Assembly (NCBI GenBank): GCA_900754255.1
Contig: CAAECI010000007.1
Span: 1-17,032, forward strand
Direction of reading: 5' to 3'
DNA: 17,032 nt
Source: an uncultured Succinivibrio sp.
GTDB lineage: Bacteria; Pseudomonadota; Gammaproteobacteria; Enterobacterales; Succinivibrionaceae
Positions 1-6,764 of this stretch are shown one piece after another. A program made the position numbers and the translations under genes. The notes beneath the pieces are model-generated. The model was not told the DNA's origin. It ran no database searches and worked only from the letters and a program-made list of their open reading frames with translations. Positions within the stretch are counted from its first letter, which is position 1. Each line of letters begins with the position of its first letter.

Positions 1-1260
1 ATAAGGATCATTCCTTAGTGTATCAGCCGTCTCCTGGTACGACATCGGTTTATGGTTCTTCGTTCGGTGCTTTATTAACGTATAGACTTCTTTGGAAAGG
101 ATCTGTCTGGCAAAGCTCAGGACATTGAAAGCGAACTTGTTTAAACCAATGATTGCAGTAAGATGCTCTTCGTTATAAACAGCTTGTTGATCCTGTAAAA
201 AGACGTTATCAATGGTTGAATGGTGCGATTCGTAGAACCAGCGGACCATGATTGAATGGATGATTTGCTCGAAGTTCTCGAGAGTGCATTCAAGTGATGA
301 AATGTAGTAGCTGGTAACAGTGGTTTCCCTCTTCTTTTGTTCAGCACCATTGGTTTTAAAGATGGTATGTTTCACTATCTTTCTTTATAGCAGTCTTAGC
401 AGAGAAATCCTTTTCACTCCAAGCTCTGATACAGGTACTGCTTCAACGGTTCTCTCCTCGATACGTACGGACACCAGTTGCGGAGGTAAGAGCTTCTTGA
501 AGGTGACATCAGCGCCGAGATCAAAGCGCTCCTTAACAGCGTCGTACATGAGCTTGGTAGCATTTTGTCCCTTAATGGCCAGTATCCAATTAACATGACG
601 TTCTTTGAGGAAGTCAATGAAGTTCTGACGGGTATTGAGGGCATCTGCATAGAAGATGGCATCATCAGGTAGTTCAATGTTTTGCTGGATGCGTATGAAT
701 CCGTTGATCTCGTGATTTTTACGGTTTACCGTGGTATAGGCCTAGGCTACGCGGTTATCACAATCACAGGCAAAAACACCATGAGCACCTTTCCTGCGTC
801 GGCTTATTTCACCCTTGCGGTAACTTGCACAAAACTTCTGCCCATCACCACAGATGGTCGGACGGAAATTGCAATCCTCTGGATTTTTAGCTTCAGTTGA
901 GAGTAAGTCCTTAAGCTTGATCTTTACCTCAGCAAACATCTCCGCAAATATTTTCTCGTATCCGTCATCCGGTACTGTCTTTAAGGAGGTCGCAACAGTT
1001 TCACGTGAGATCATGTAGCAAGGTCTGGGCATACCGGGTACTAAGCACTGCAGGAAAGGATTGGCTGTAAACCAGAACCTTGCGTATTCCTTACAGTTGT
1101 TACAACCGCAGAGCTTTGCCAACATCACTACCATCAAGACCACATCGACAGGATAAATAACGTAATTCTGGTTACGCTTATCCTTGGGTATTGATGCCAT
1201 CTCATATTTGAACATCAGTTCCCTGATTAAGTCATATTCAGAGGCTACCTGTTCATGCAT
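1..1260 (-). pseudogene. ISAs1-type transposase, decayed, 3' end beyond window
   Basis: One minus-strand reading frame begins with the ATG at 1258-1260 and runs to the window edge, interrupted by TAG at 742-744 and TAA at 385-387. Reading through the stops gives a continuous ISAs1/H-repeat-type DDE transposase. It has an N-terminal helical domain (residues 1 to about 130), a first Asp in the motif CGDGQKF (residue 139), a second Asp in FYADALNT after the first stop, and the catalytic Glu region MVRWFYES..TIDNVF after the second stop. Both stops lie in the same frame as the flanking homologous sequence, so these are nonsense changes, not frameshifts. The element is probably inactive. It is a different relative of the intact transposase at 1856-3313, not a copy: the protein sequences differ throughout. 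Family assignment is from motif pattern, without a database search. Confidence 0.8.
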
Positions 1261-1679
1261 ATGATCTGCTAATCATGAAACTAAATTTATCAGTATTTGA
1301 TCGAATTCACGCTTTTGTGTCAAGCAAGCATTTAAACCGTGATCGATAGCTCATATTTTTTGGGTGGAGTTGTGAACTGATTTGAACATTTCGTCACACT
1401 TTTGAATTGTGTGTCTTGTTAATTCATACCTAATTTTTAAAGAACATCTAAGGGCGTTAAGCCCTTTTGCTTAAATAGTTGACAACCCGATGAAATCCAT
1501 AAAAGTGTGATTTTTATTGCTTCTTTAGGTTGCTGTAATAAACAATTTTATCAAAACCAAGTAGCTGACAGTGATCAGTATTTTTTTTGTGAATTGACTA
1601 ATTCCAAGAATTAACGAGAAGAAGAATTACAATTGTAAGTAAGTTTATTTTTAATAACGATTTGTTTTGAAAAGCTTAT

Positions 1680-1742
1680 GGCGCTGCCACGATCTGAACT
1701 TGATCACATATCCAAAATGCTGGATATGGTGTTTTGAGCGCC
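1680..1742. repeat. nested stem-loop
   Basis: An outer 6-bp stem (GGCGCT 1680-1685 with AGCGCC 1737-1742) encloses an inner 8-bp stem (CATATCCA 1707-1714 with TGGATATG 1721-1728, 6-nt loop). It lies downstream of the minus-strand transposase stop at 1856 and may belong to the IS end. No function can be assigned. Confidence 0.45.
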
Positions 1743-1802
1743 GTTTCATAATGGGATCATTTCACTGCATGAGGGTGATTTTTATTTAGGCAACGCCAAT
1801 TT

Positions 1803-1853
1803 CCGAGAGCTCTCATGGAGATCTCGGTTCAGCATCAGCTCATGAAGCTGATG
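1803..1853. repeat. two consecutive hairpins just after the ISAs1 transposase stop
   Basis: CCGAGA (1803-1808) pairs with TCTCGG (1822-1827), and CATCAGCT (1833-1840) pairs with AGCTGATG (1846-1853) around a 5-nt loop. The second hairpin sits two bases past the stop codon of the minus-strand transposase gene. There is no U-run after either stem in the minus-strand transcript, so they are not clear intrinsic terminators. They could stabilise the 3' end of the message or be part of the transposon end. Confidence 0.45.
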
Positions 1854-1855
1854 GG

Positions 1856-3313
1856 CTATTCCTTTTTGGGTTTAGCCTTACGTTTTTTTATGTACTTCTG
1901 AAGCTCAAACTCAATGGGCTCTTCTTTGACTACTATCTCCACCTGTCGCTCCTCAACAACCTCCAACCTCTTAAAGAACATGTTGTATAGGATCTCTATA
2001 TCCTTTAGATGTTCAAGATCGTCATAGACGTAAGCACTCATGAACGCAAAGCCTATTTCAACATCGTTGCATAAGGTCTGCAGCGTAGGAATAGAAGGCG
2101 CACGCTTAGTCTGGTCCTGGATTTGCTTTCGGATATAGGACAGGATGTTATGCGAGATCTTGGTCAAGCAGGTGCTGTTTTTTATGTAATCCTGATTGCG
2201 CAACGGGATCCTATCTTGGTCGAAAAACATATCGATTTGGTAATGTAAAGTACTTTCAATTTTCCAGCGACTTAATATGATGTTTTGTAGTTTTTCCGCA
2301 TATCTCTCGTCATCGTGATCTATGATCAGGGATGAAATGTAGTAGTTTACAGACTGCGTTTCTTCGGAGCATTTGCCCTCTCTTTTTTCGCAACGGTTAG
2401 TTACAACACGTATGACGGAATTAACATATGGCCATGTCTTGCGGAATGTCTTACTCATACATTCAATGGGCAGAGCCTCAATAGTTCGAGTTTCAACTCT
2501 GCCGTGACCGGCATCGTGACGGGTTGCAGAAATCTTTTCATCATTAAAGGGATGTTTTGGATGAGCATCAAGGAAATAAAAACAATCCTCAATTTCTTCT
2601 TCTGAATTGCCGTTGTTCCCTTTGATGACAACTAGAAAATCAGCCCCGCACTTTACGACTTGATCTAGAAGCTTCGGGCGGGTATTCAATGCATCCCATG
2701 CCAAAATGGAGTTACGAACGTTGATGATCTCAAGCATCTCTCCTATGGCCTTTGCTTCTTGGTTCTTCTTATCAACAACTTGCTGACACAGTGTTAAGCC
2801 GTATTGTGTTGAAAACAAGGAGACAATGTCATAGCCGGTCTTGGTTCTGAGTTTCCCGTTTTCAGTGATGTATTTCCCATTGGTGGCACGGATATTTTGC
2901 CCGTCGGCACCAATTACATCGCGTTTTTCAAGAGCAGGCGTTTCCCCTTTGTTGTATTGGCAAGCGCCCTTGGTATAGAAGTCGAGGAAGATCTTGGTAA
3001 AGAAATTTATTAGGTTGTGTTCTTCAAGAATGGTGACGCAACGCTTAATGGTTTGAGGTGTAGGAACTTCTTTTCCCAATCCATAAATCAAAGATTGAAG
3101 TTTCCGAACGTTTAAATTCCAGAATGTATATATACGCTGGCAATCAGTAGCGCCGGCCATTTTCGCTAATACAAAAATGGTAAGCAGTGTATGTAATGCG
3201 TACGTGATCTTGCTTTGAGAACTTGGATCTTTAACGTTGTGCTCAATTTGCAGTTGGAATTGTTTGATGGTACTAAGATCGTAATTCCTACCTTCAATCT
3301 CAATGTCATCCAT
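1856..3313 (-). CDS. ISAs1-family transposase, intact
   Basis: This 485-residue DDE transposase of the ISAs1/H-repeat group should catalyse cut-and-paste movement of its own element. Residues 1-130 match the N-terminal helical domain of the group. The catalytic triad is visible as D137 (IGADGQN), D207 (AWDALNTR) and E353 in the motif RWKIESTLHYQID, followed by the usual FFDQDRIPLRN segment. The frame is uninterrupted and starts at an ATG. The protein is longer than the roughly 370-400 residues usual for the family: the C-terminus after about residue 450 is Glu/Lys-rich and ends in a strongly basic tail (KKRKAKPKKE). Nearby on the left lies a decayed relative in the same orientation. It may still be active, but its terminal repeats could not be recognised. 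Family call is from motifs only. Confidence 0.85.
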   Translation of the reverse strand: MDDIEIEGRNYDLSTIKQFQLQIEHNVKDPSSQSKITYALHTLLTIFVLAKMAGATDCQRIYTFWNLNVRKLQSLIYGLGKEVPTPQTIKRCVTILEEHNLINFFTKIFLDFYTKGACQYNKGETPALEKRDVIGADGQNIRATNGKYITENGKLRTKTGYDIVSLFSTQYGLTLCQQVVDKKNQEAKAIGEMLEIINVRNSILAWDALNTRPKLLDQVVKCGADFLVVIKGNNGNSEEEIEDCFYFLDAHPKHPFNDEKISATRHDAGHGRVETRTIEALPIECMSKTFRKTWPYVNSVIRVVTNRCEKREGKCSEETQSVNYYISSLIIDHDDERYAEKLQNIILSRWKIESTLHYQIDMFFDQDRIPLRNQDYIKNSTCLTKISHNILSYIRKQIQDQTKRAPSIPTLQTLCNDVEIGFAFMSAYVYDDLEHLKDIEILYNMFFKRLEVVEERQVEIVVKEEPIEFELQKYIKKRKAKPKKE

Positions 3314-3394
3314 GTTATGTAACCATATGTAATATAAAATATTTTTACAAAGATTACATGAATGGCTTAAAACGTTTTGATCCTTGTCTCACAC

Positions 3395-3442
3395 ATTTGA
3401 TTACCAGAAATTGACGTAAAAAAATGTGATCGGTAATCAAAT
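3395..3442. repeat. 11-bp perfect inverted repeat upstream of ISAs1 transposase
   Basis: ATTTGATTACC (3395-3405) and GGTAATCAAAT (3432-3442) are exact reverse complements separated by 26 bp. A second, offset pairing (CACATTT 3392-3398 with AAATGTG 3422-3428) is also possible. It lies about 80 bp upstream of the minus-strand transposase start, so it may be part of the element end or an operator. This is inference only. Confidence 0.45.
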
Positions 3443-3588
3443 AGTTAGTAAAAATCAATCTTCAATTTTGTGATGTATGTCCGTCATGATCGCGCCATAT
3501 GAAAAGCTTTCCTGGCATATGCTTTCCAAAAGCGTAAACTCATATAGTTCTGTTTAGGACTATATCATAATCAAATTTGTTTAAATCT

Positions 3589-3611
3589 TATCCCATAATT
3601 ATTATGGGATA
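3589..3611. repeat. 23-bp palindrome upstream of IS1634-like transposase
   Basis: TATCCCATAAT (3589-3599) and ATTATGGGATA (3601-3611) are perfect reverse complements with a single T between them. The palindrome ends 9 bp before the presumed start of the IS1634-like transposase frame. It could be an operator, a hairpin hiding the ribosome-binding region, or part of the insertion target. The sequence alone does not decide. Confidence 0.6.
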
Positions 3612-3620
3612 TCAAATACT

Positions 3621-4205
3621 ATAGCCTCAATCTCTGTTCCTAAACTTCCTTCTTTAAAAATCGGCTTCCGTACAGTTAAGGGAAAGTCTTATTTCTATCT
3701 GCAAACATATACCTTCCATTACGATAAAACCCTAAAACGCAGTATTAGGGATTCTCAAAAGACGGTTGGAAAAATCAAAGGCACGGAGCAGTTCGGTCAG
3801 ATTGAATGGTATGAGGAGTTTCTTAACCAATACCAGGAGTTAAGAAAAATACGTTCATTTAAGTCCAAGAATGGGATTGAATTTAAACCCTTGGAAGAAG
3901 AAATTCCGGACCGTTTGGTAACTGAGCGACCGGTACAAAAGAAATTAGCTGGCGCCTATTGGGCTATATCAAAGGCCATGGCCCAAACAGGAATTGGTAA
4001 TGCTTTAAAGCAGGTATTTGGGGACTATCATCGAGATCTAAAGCTGGCGTCGGTGGTGATGTATATGCTCATCAAAAGAAACGGTGGGATCATGCATCAT
4101 TACCCGCCTTTCTCCAAGCTCCATTATCTCCCTTGGCCAAATGAGCTTAATGATCATCAATTGGGCTCCTTACTTTCGCACGTTACCTATGATCGTCTTA
4201 TAAAG
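3621..4205 (+). pseudogene. IS1634-like transposase, N-terminal fragment (split by IS21)
   Basis: An open frame in phase with the later part of the gene begins after a TAA near 3578 and reads through 3621 to the IS21 insertion point at 4205. The protein has the N-terminal features of IS1634-like transposases: a short lead-in (SISVPKLPSLKIGF), a strand-rich segment around GKSYFYLQTYTF, then KTVGKI. No ATG, GTG or TTG is found in frame until a TTG at 3891, deep inside the conserved region. The codon at 3621 is ATA exactly where an initiator would be expected (ATA GCC TCA ATC), so the start may have been lost by an ATG-to-ATA change, or a rare start is used. Beyond 4205 the frame continues 6 bases into IS21 and stops. 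Joined to 6765-8171 the frame is restored. Confidence 0.8.
4201..4205 (+). repeat. IS21 target-site duplication, left copy (TAAAG)
   Basis: TAAAG immediately precedes the left end of the IS21 element (TGTTAGCG...) and is repeated exactly at 6760-6764 after its right end. A 5-bp duplication fits the 4-8 bp made by IS21-family transposition. Confidence 0.9.
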
Positions 4206-4213
4206 TGTTAGCG

Positions 4214-4452
4214 TGCATTAATTTTTAGTCAGTTTTTGCGTTAAAAAGTCTACAACTAAAATTGCTTTGCATTTATTTTTCTACAGTTGCTTGTGTAGAT
4301 TTTTAGCCACCCTTTGCATTAATTTTCAGTCATTTATTTGCGCTTATTTTTCTACACTTGATTGCGTAAATTTATCGTCACATCTTTGCATTTATCTTTC
4401 GTCACCTTATTGCGCTTAAATTTTTCCAGCCTTTTGCGTTATTTTTCGTCAG
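4214..4452 (+). repeat. IS21 left-end array: ten 18-bp repeats
   Basis: Ten copies of a motif resembling TGCRTTWATTTTTMGTCA begin at 4214, 4237, 4268, 4292, 4315, 4339, 4363, 4387, 4411 and 4435. The spacing is 23-24 bp except one step of 31 bp. The second half alternates between forms ending GTCA, GCCA or CTACA. The 24-bp period is a little over two helical turns, so the copies face nearly the same side of the DNA. These are probably IstA-binding sites. Well-known IS21 relatives carry only a few such repeats, so ten is a large set. Confidence 0.9.
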
Positions 4453-4474
4453 TCTTAAGGGTATTTTTCGCTCC

Positions 4475-4495
4475 GCACCAATCTCGGTGCTTTTT
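4475..4495 (+). terminator. hairpin plus T-run just upstream of istA
   Basis: GCACC (4475-4479) pairs with GGTGC (4486-4490) around a 6-nt loop, followed by TTTTT. It sits 14 bases before the istA start and resembles a short intrinsic terminator. IS elements often carry such devices to block transcription entering from the flanks. If so, the istA promoter would lie after it or readthrough must occur. The stem is short, so confidence is moderate. Confidence 0.5.
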
Positions 4496-4508
4496 ACATG
4501 GAGCTTTT

Positions 4509-5777
4509 ATGCTTAACATCCATCAAACGCAGCAAATTCTGCGTTTACATCAAGAAGGCGTGTCCATCAGCGCCATCGCAAGAGAGGTCGGCGTCAGTCG
4601 CGACAGCGTGCGCAAATATATTGCAAATCCGGGAGCTGATATTCAAATCAGACCGCGACAACGTCGTCGTTCTAAGCTAGATGCAATCCCTGAGCCTCAG
4701 CTTCGCACTCTATTTGAAAAGAGCGGCGGCAACTGTGTCGTCTGCGTGAGACTTCTGGCCGGCCCCAAATACGAGATCAAAATCGATCAAAGCTCTGTAT
4801 TTCGTTATATCACCTCTCATTATCCTGATTTAACGGCTACTAATAAGAAGCCTGCCGTCAACTGCTTTGAAAGTGAGCCGGGAGAGCAATTGCAGATTGA
4901 CTTTGTCTGGGTCGATGTCTTGTTCCAAAACAGCGATCACACTGTTAAGGTTCCTGTATTTGAAGCCGTATATACCTGGTCGCGCAAATTGTTTGTGCGT
5001 GTATGTCCGGACATGACGCAGGCATCTTGGCTTTTGTCTTTAACTCAGTGTTTTTTACAACATGGTCTGCCCAAATCAGTGCTGTGTGATAACGATGTTG
5101 CCCTTGTTAAACGATCCAAGGGGGAAAGTGGGAAATTTACCGCTGCGTTTTATTGGCTTTGCCATTCTCTCGGCGTAAAGATCCGTGCTTGTCGTCCTTA
5201 CCATCCGCAAACAAAAGGGCGCATAGAACGAGCCGGACGATACATCAAGGAGAATGCTTTAGTCGAGATAAATTACCTCGGTATCAAAGATCATAAAGAA
5301 CTTCAAGCTCGCCTCGACAGTTGGATCCTTAGTGTTGCCGATCACAGAAGGGTTCCGGCCTTAAATGGAATGACTGTTGCCGATGCTTTCAAAAAAGAGC
5401 AGTCCTTACTTTTGCAAATCACTCCCGAAAGGCAGAAAAAGCTGATGATCCAATGTGGTCTTATTTCAGTAAGCGATGCTGCTTTTATCGAATTATTCGG
5501 CGAAAGACTGCACGTTAACTACCATTTGCGCAATCGTAAGCTATTTGCATATGTGCGCCCGGACGGTCACGGGGTTCTATGTAATGTGAACGGCAGTAAA
5601 GCTGAGGAGTTTTGCATTCCGGAAGCTTCAATGCTGGCTCATCGATTTGAAGATCGTAAACTGGAGCCTATACAGCAAGATCTGCCTGCCCCAACGCCAC
5701 AGTCTCTTGAGCATTCTAACGATGATCCTTCTCTGGATCCTTACTTTGACGCTCTTTCCAAGATATTGGAGTTCTAA
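4509..5777 (+). CDS. istA: IS21-family transposase IstA
   Basis: This 422-residue DDE transposase cuts and joins the ends of the IS21 element and works with the ATPase IstB. The start is set at ATG 4509 because GGAG lies 5 bases upstream and the protein then opens with the usual MLNIHQTQQI. The longer open frame back to 4362 runs through the terminal repeats and is not coding. Residues about 17-38 form a helix-turn-helix (VSISAIAREVGVSRDSVRKY). The integrase core follows, with D131 in QIDFVWVD, D194 in LCDND and E240 in KGRIERAGRYIKE. The C-terminal part carries the beta-rich segment found after the core in IstA proteins. Its stop is 3 bases before the istB start, typical of the coupled istAB pair. 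No disruption is seen. Confidence 0.92.
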   Translation: MLNIHQTQQILRLHQEGVSISAIAREVGVSRDSVRKYIANPGADIQIRPRQRRRSKLDAIPEPQLRTLFEKSGGNCVVCVRLLAGPKYEIKIDQSSVFRYITSHYPDLTATNKKPAVNCFESEPGEQLQIDFVWVDVLFQNSDHTVKVPVFEAVYTWSRKLFVRVCPDMTQASWLLSLTQCFLQHGLPKSVLCDNDVALVKRSKGESGKFTAAFYWLCHSLGVKIRACRPYHPQTKGRIERAGRYIKENALVEINYLGIKDHKELQARLDSWILSVADHRRVPALNGMTVADAFKKEQSLLLQITPERQKKLMIQCGLISVSDAAFIELFGERLHVNYHLRNRKLFAYVRPDGHGVLCNVNGSKAEEFCIPEASMLAHRFEDRKLEPIQQDLPAPTPQSLEHSNDDPSLDPYFDALSKILEF

Positions 5778-5780
5778 TAA

Positions 5781-6574
5781 ATGACATTCAATAAAACTTC
5801 ACTTTCGTCAGCACAACTTAAATCAATATGCAAATCATTGAGGATTGGACGTTATATTACTGAAAATATGGACAATTTAATTGAAGAACTGTGCGCATCA
5901 CAGGCTTCTCCTCGCGAGACCATATCCACATTTCTTTCCGAGATCTGTCAGGCGCGAGATCTAAATAAGCAACAGATGCTCCTATCTATGGCTTGCCTGC
6001 CGAATGACGCTTCCCTAGATAATTTTGATTTTAGCGTTTCATCGGTTAACGAAGCTATATTGCGTGAGTTAGCCGAATGTAGGTGGATTGACGAACACAG
6101 GAACATCATATTTCATGGTGATCCAGGGCTTGGTAAAACCCACCTAGCCTGCGCACTTGGAAGACAAGTCATAATACGAGGTTATAGCACTTTATTCATC
6201 TCTGCAAATAAATTGTTGGCGGCCTTGGACAAAGCAAGAAACGAGCATTGCCTCCAAGACAAGCTTTCCAAGCTGTGCCGCAACAAGCTTCTCATCATCG
6301 ACGAGGTAGGTTACCCGACCACAGGGGATCTAAACGATGCCGTTGCCTTGCTTTATACACTCATAGACGCACGCTATGAACGTCTAAGTACGGTGATCAC
6401 AACCAATCGCTCTTTCGACGAATGGCCCAAATATCTGGGGGTGACGTAAAGTGTACGAAGGCGATCATTGACCGCTTTCTGCATCACAGTATCCAGATCC
6501 CGATGACCGGAGAAAGCTATAGGTTGCGCGATTTCAAGAAGAAATCAATGGAGTCAAAGGAGAAACATCAGTAA
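5781..6574 (+). pseudogene. istB: IS21-family helper ATPase IstB, frameshifted near C-terminus
   Basis: IstB is an AAA+ ATPase that selects target DNA and activates IstA. The ATG at 5781 follows a TTGGAG site within the end of istA. The intact frame reads to TAA at 6447-6449 (222 residues). It includes Walker A GDPGLGKTH (residues 113-121) and Walker B LLIIDE (D174-E175), then STVITTNRSFDEW. At a run of five G (6437-6441) the frame breaks. The conserved C-terminal sequence (CTKAIIDRFLHHS...GESYRLRDF) continues in the -1 frame to TAA at 6572-6574. Adding one G, or a -1 slip on the G-run, restores a protein of about 264 residues, normal for the family. It is either a real mutation, a read error in a homopolymer, or ribosomal slippage. 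The first two seem more likely. Confidence 0.85.
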
Positions 6575-6585
6575 AACCGCACACT

Positions 6586-6610
6586 ACAGGGGCCTAGCGC
6601 CCCTGTTTTT
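6586..6610 (+). terminator. intrinsic terminator after istB
   Basis: ACAGGGGC (6586-6593) and GCCCCTGT (6599-6606) form a perfect 8-bp GC-rich stem with a 5-nt loop, followed directly by a T-run to 6610. It lies 11 bases after the stop of the restored istB frame (6572-6574), supporting that longer frame as the true end of the gene. Confidence 0.85.
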
Positions 6611-6641
6611 GAAGACTATGCAGAAAATAAACGCAAATCTC

Positions 6642-6751
6642 TGACGAAATAATAACGCAAGCAACTGCCTAAATTTAAATGCAATCATTGTTGGTTTTTA
6701 TTTGCAATGGTGGCGATGAATAAATGCAAAAATTGGCGACTTTTTTATGCA
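6642..6751 (-). repeat. IS21 right-end array: five inverted 18-bp repeats
   Basis: Copies of the left-end motif occur in inverse orientation at 6642-6659, 6666-6683, 6689-6706, 6711-6728 and 6734-6751, again with a 22-24 bp period. The outermost copy (TGGCGACTTTTTTATGCA) is the closest mirror of the first left copy. The copy at 6689 is the most diverged. Confidence 0.85.
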
Positions 6752-6759
6752 ATACAACA

Positions 6760-6764
6760 TAAAG
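6760..6764 (+). repeat. IS21 target-site duplication, right copy (TAAAG)
   Basis: Exact repeat of 4201-4205, directly after the right end ...CAATACAACA of the IS21 element. Confidence 0.9.

Larger units (their letters stand above)
1261..1855. other. non-coding gap between two ISAs1-type elements
   Basis: No convincing gene is visible in this 595-bp AT-rich stretch. It should hold the upstream end of the decayed element and the downstream end of the intact one. It contains a short hairpin at 1450-1466 (AAGGGC/GCCCTT), a 10-bp inverted repeat (TCACACTTTT at 1394-1403, AAAAGTGTGA at 1501-1510) and a cluster of stem-loops from 1680 to 1853. I could not identify terminal inverted repeats or target duplications that fix the boundaries of either element. 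Confidence 0.6.
3314..3620. other. non-coding junction between ISAs1-type and IS1634-like elements
   Basis: No gene is visible in this 307-bp stretch between the divergently oriented transposase genes. It contains an 11-bp perfect inverted repeat (3395-3405 with 3432-3442), a 7-bp stem (ATATAGT 3542-3548, ACTATAT 3559-3565) and an almost uninterrupted 23-bp palindrome at 3589-3611. It must include the upstream ends of both elements, but exact boundaries are not evident. Confidence 0.6.
4206..6759 (+). mobile_element. IS21-family insertion sequence, complete, 2554 bp
   Basis: The element is bounded by related ends: TGTTAGCGTGCATTAA on the left and, read inward on the minus strand, TGTTGTATTGCATAAA on the right. 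A perfect 5-bp target duplication (TAAAG) flanks it. It contains the family's two genes in order, istA and istB, with arrays of an 18-bp motif at both ends (ten on the left, five inverted on the right), matching the multiple transposase-binding repeats known from IS21 ends. It is inserted inside the transposase gene of an IS1634-like element. Excising it together with one TAAAG joins codon AAG at 4203-4205 to TTT at 6765 and restores the host reading frame. The nearly clean excision frame suggests a fairly recent insertion. istB is frameshifted, so this copy may not move unaided. Confidence 0.93.

Noticed and set aside
414..677. Minus-strand 87-codon ORF in the first element
   Set aside because: It is in a different frame from the homologous transposase sequence that covers the same bases.
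742..744. In-frame TAG in an otherwise open transposase, suggesting stop-codon recoding (for example pyrrolysine)
   Set aside because: A second stop of another type (TAA at 385-387) breaks the same frame, and the gene is a degenerate IS; simple nonsense decay explains it.
1450..1468. Hairpin AAGGGC/GCCCTT as an intrinsic terminator
   Set aside because: Short stem, only a few T after it, and no gene ending nearby on the plus strand.
4214..4452. Regular 24-bp repeat array resembling a CRISPR or iteron origin
   Set aside because: The copies are imperfect, spacers are only 5-6 bp, inverted copies occur at the other end, and the array abuts istA inside a TAAAG-flanked element; it is the IS21 end.
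4362..4508. Longer N-terminus for IstA (471 aa)
   Set aside because: The extension is translated terminal repeats; ATG 4509 has a GGAG site and gives the normal family N-terminus.
6747..6764. ATG 6747 as the start of a complete separate 474-aa transposase
   Set aside because: The first codons come from the IS21 right end and duplication; the homologous sequence begins mid-protein and its N-terminal half lies at 3621-4205.
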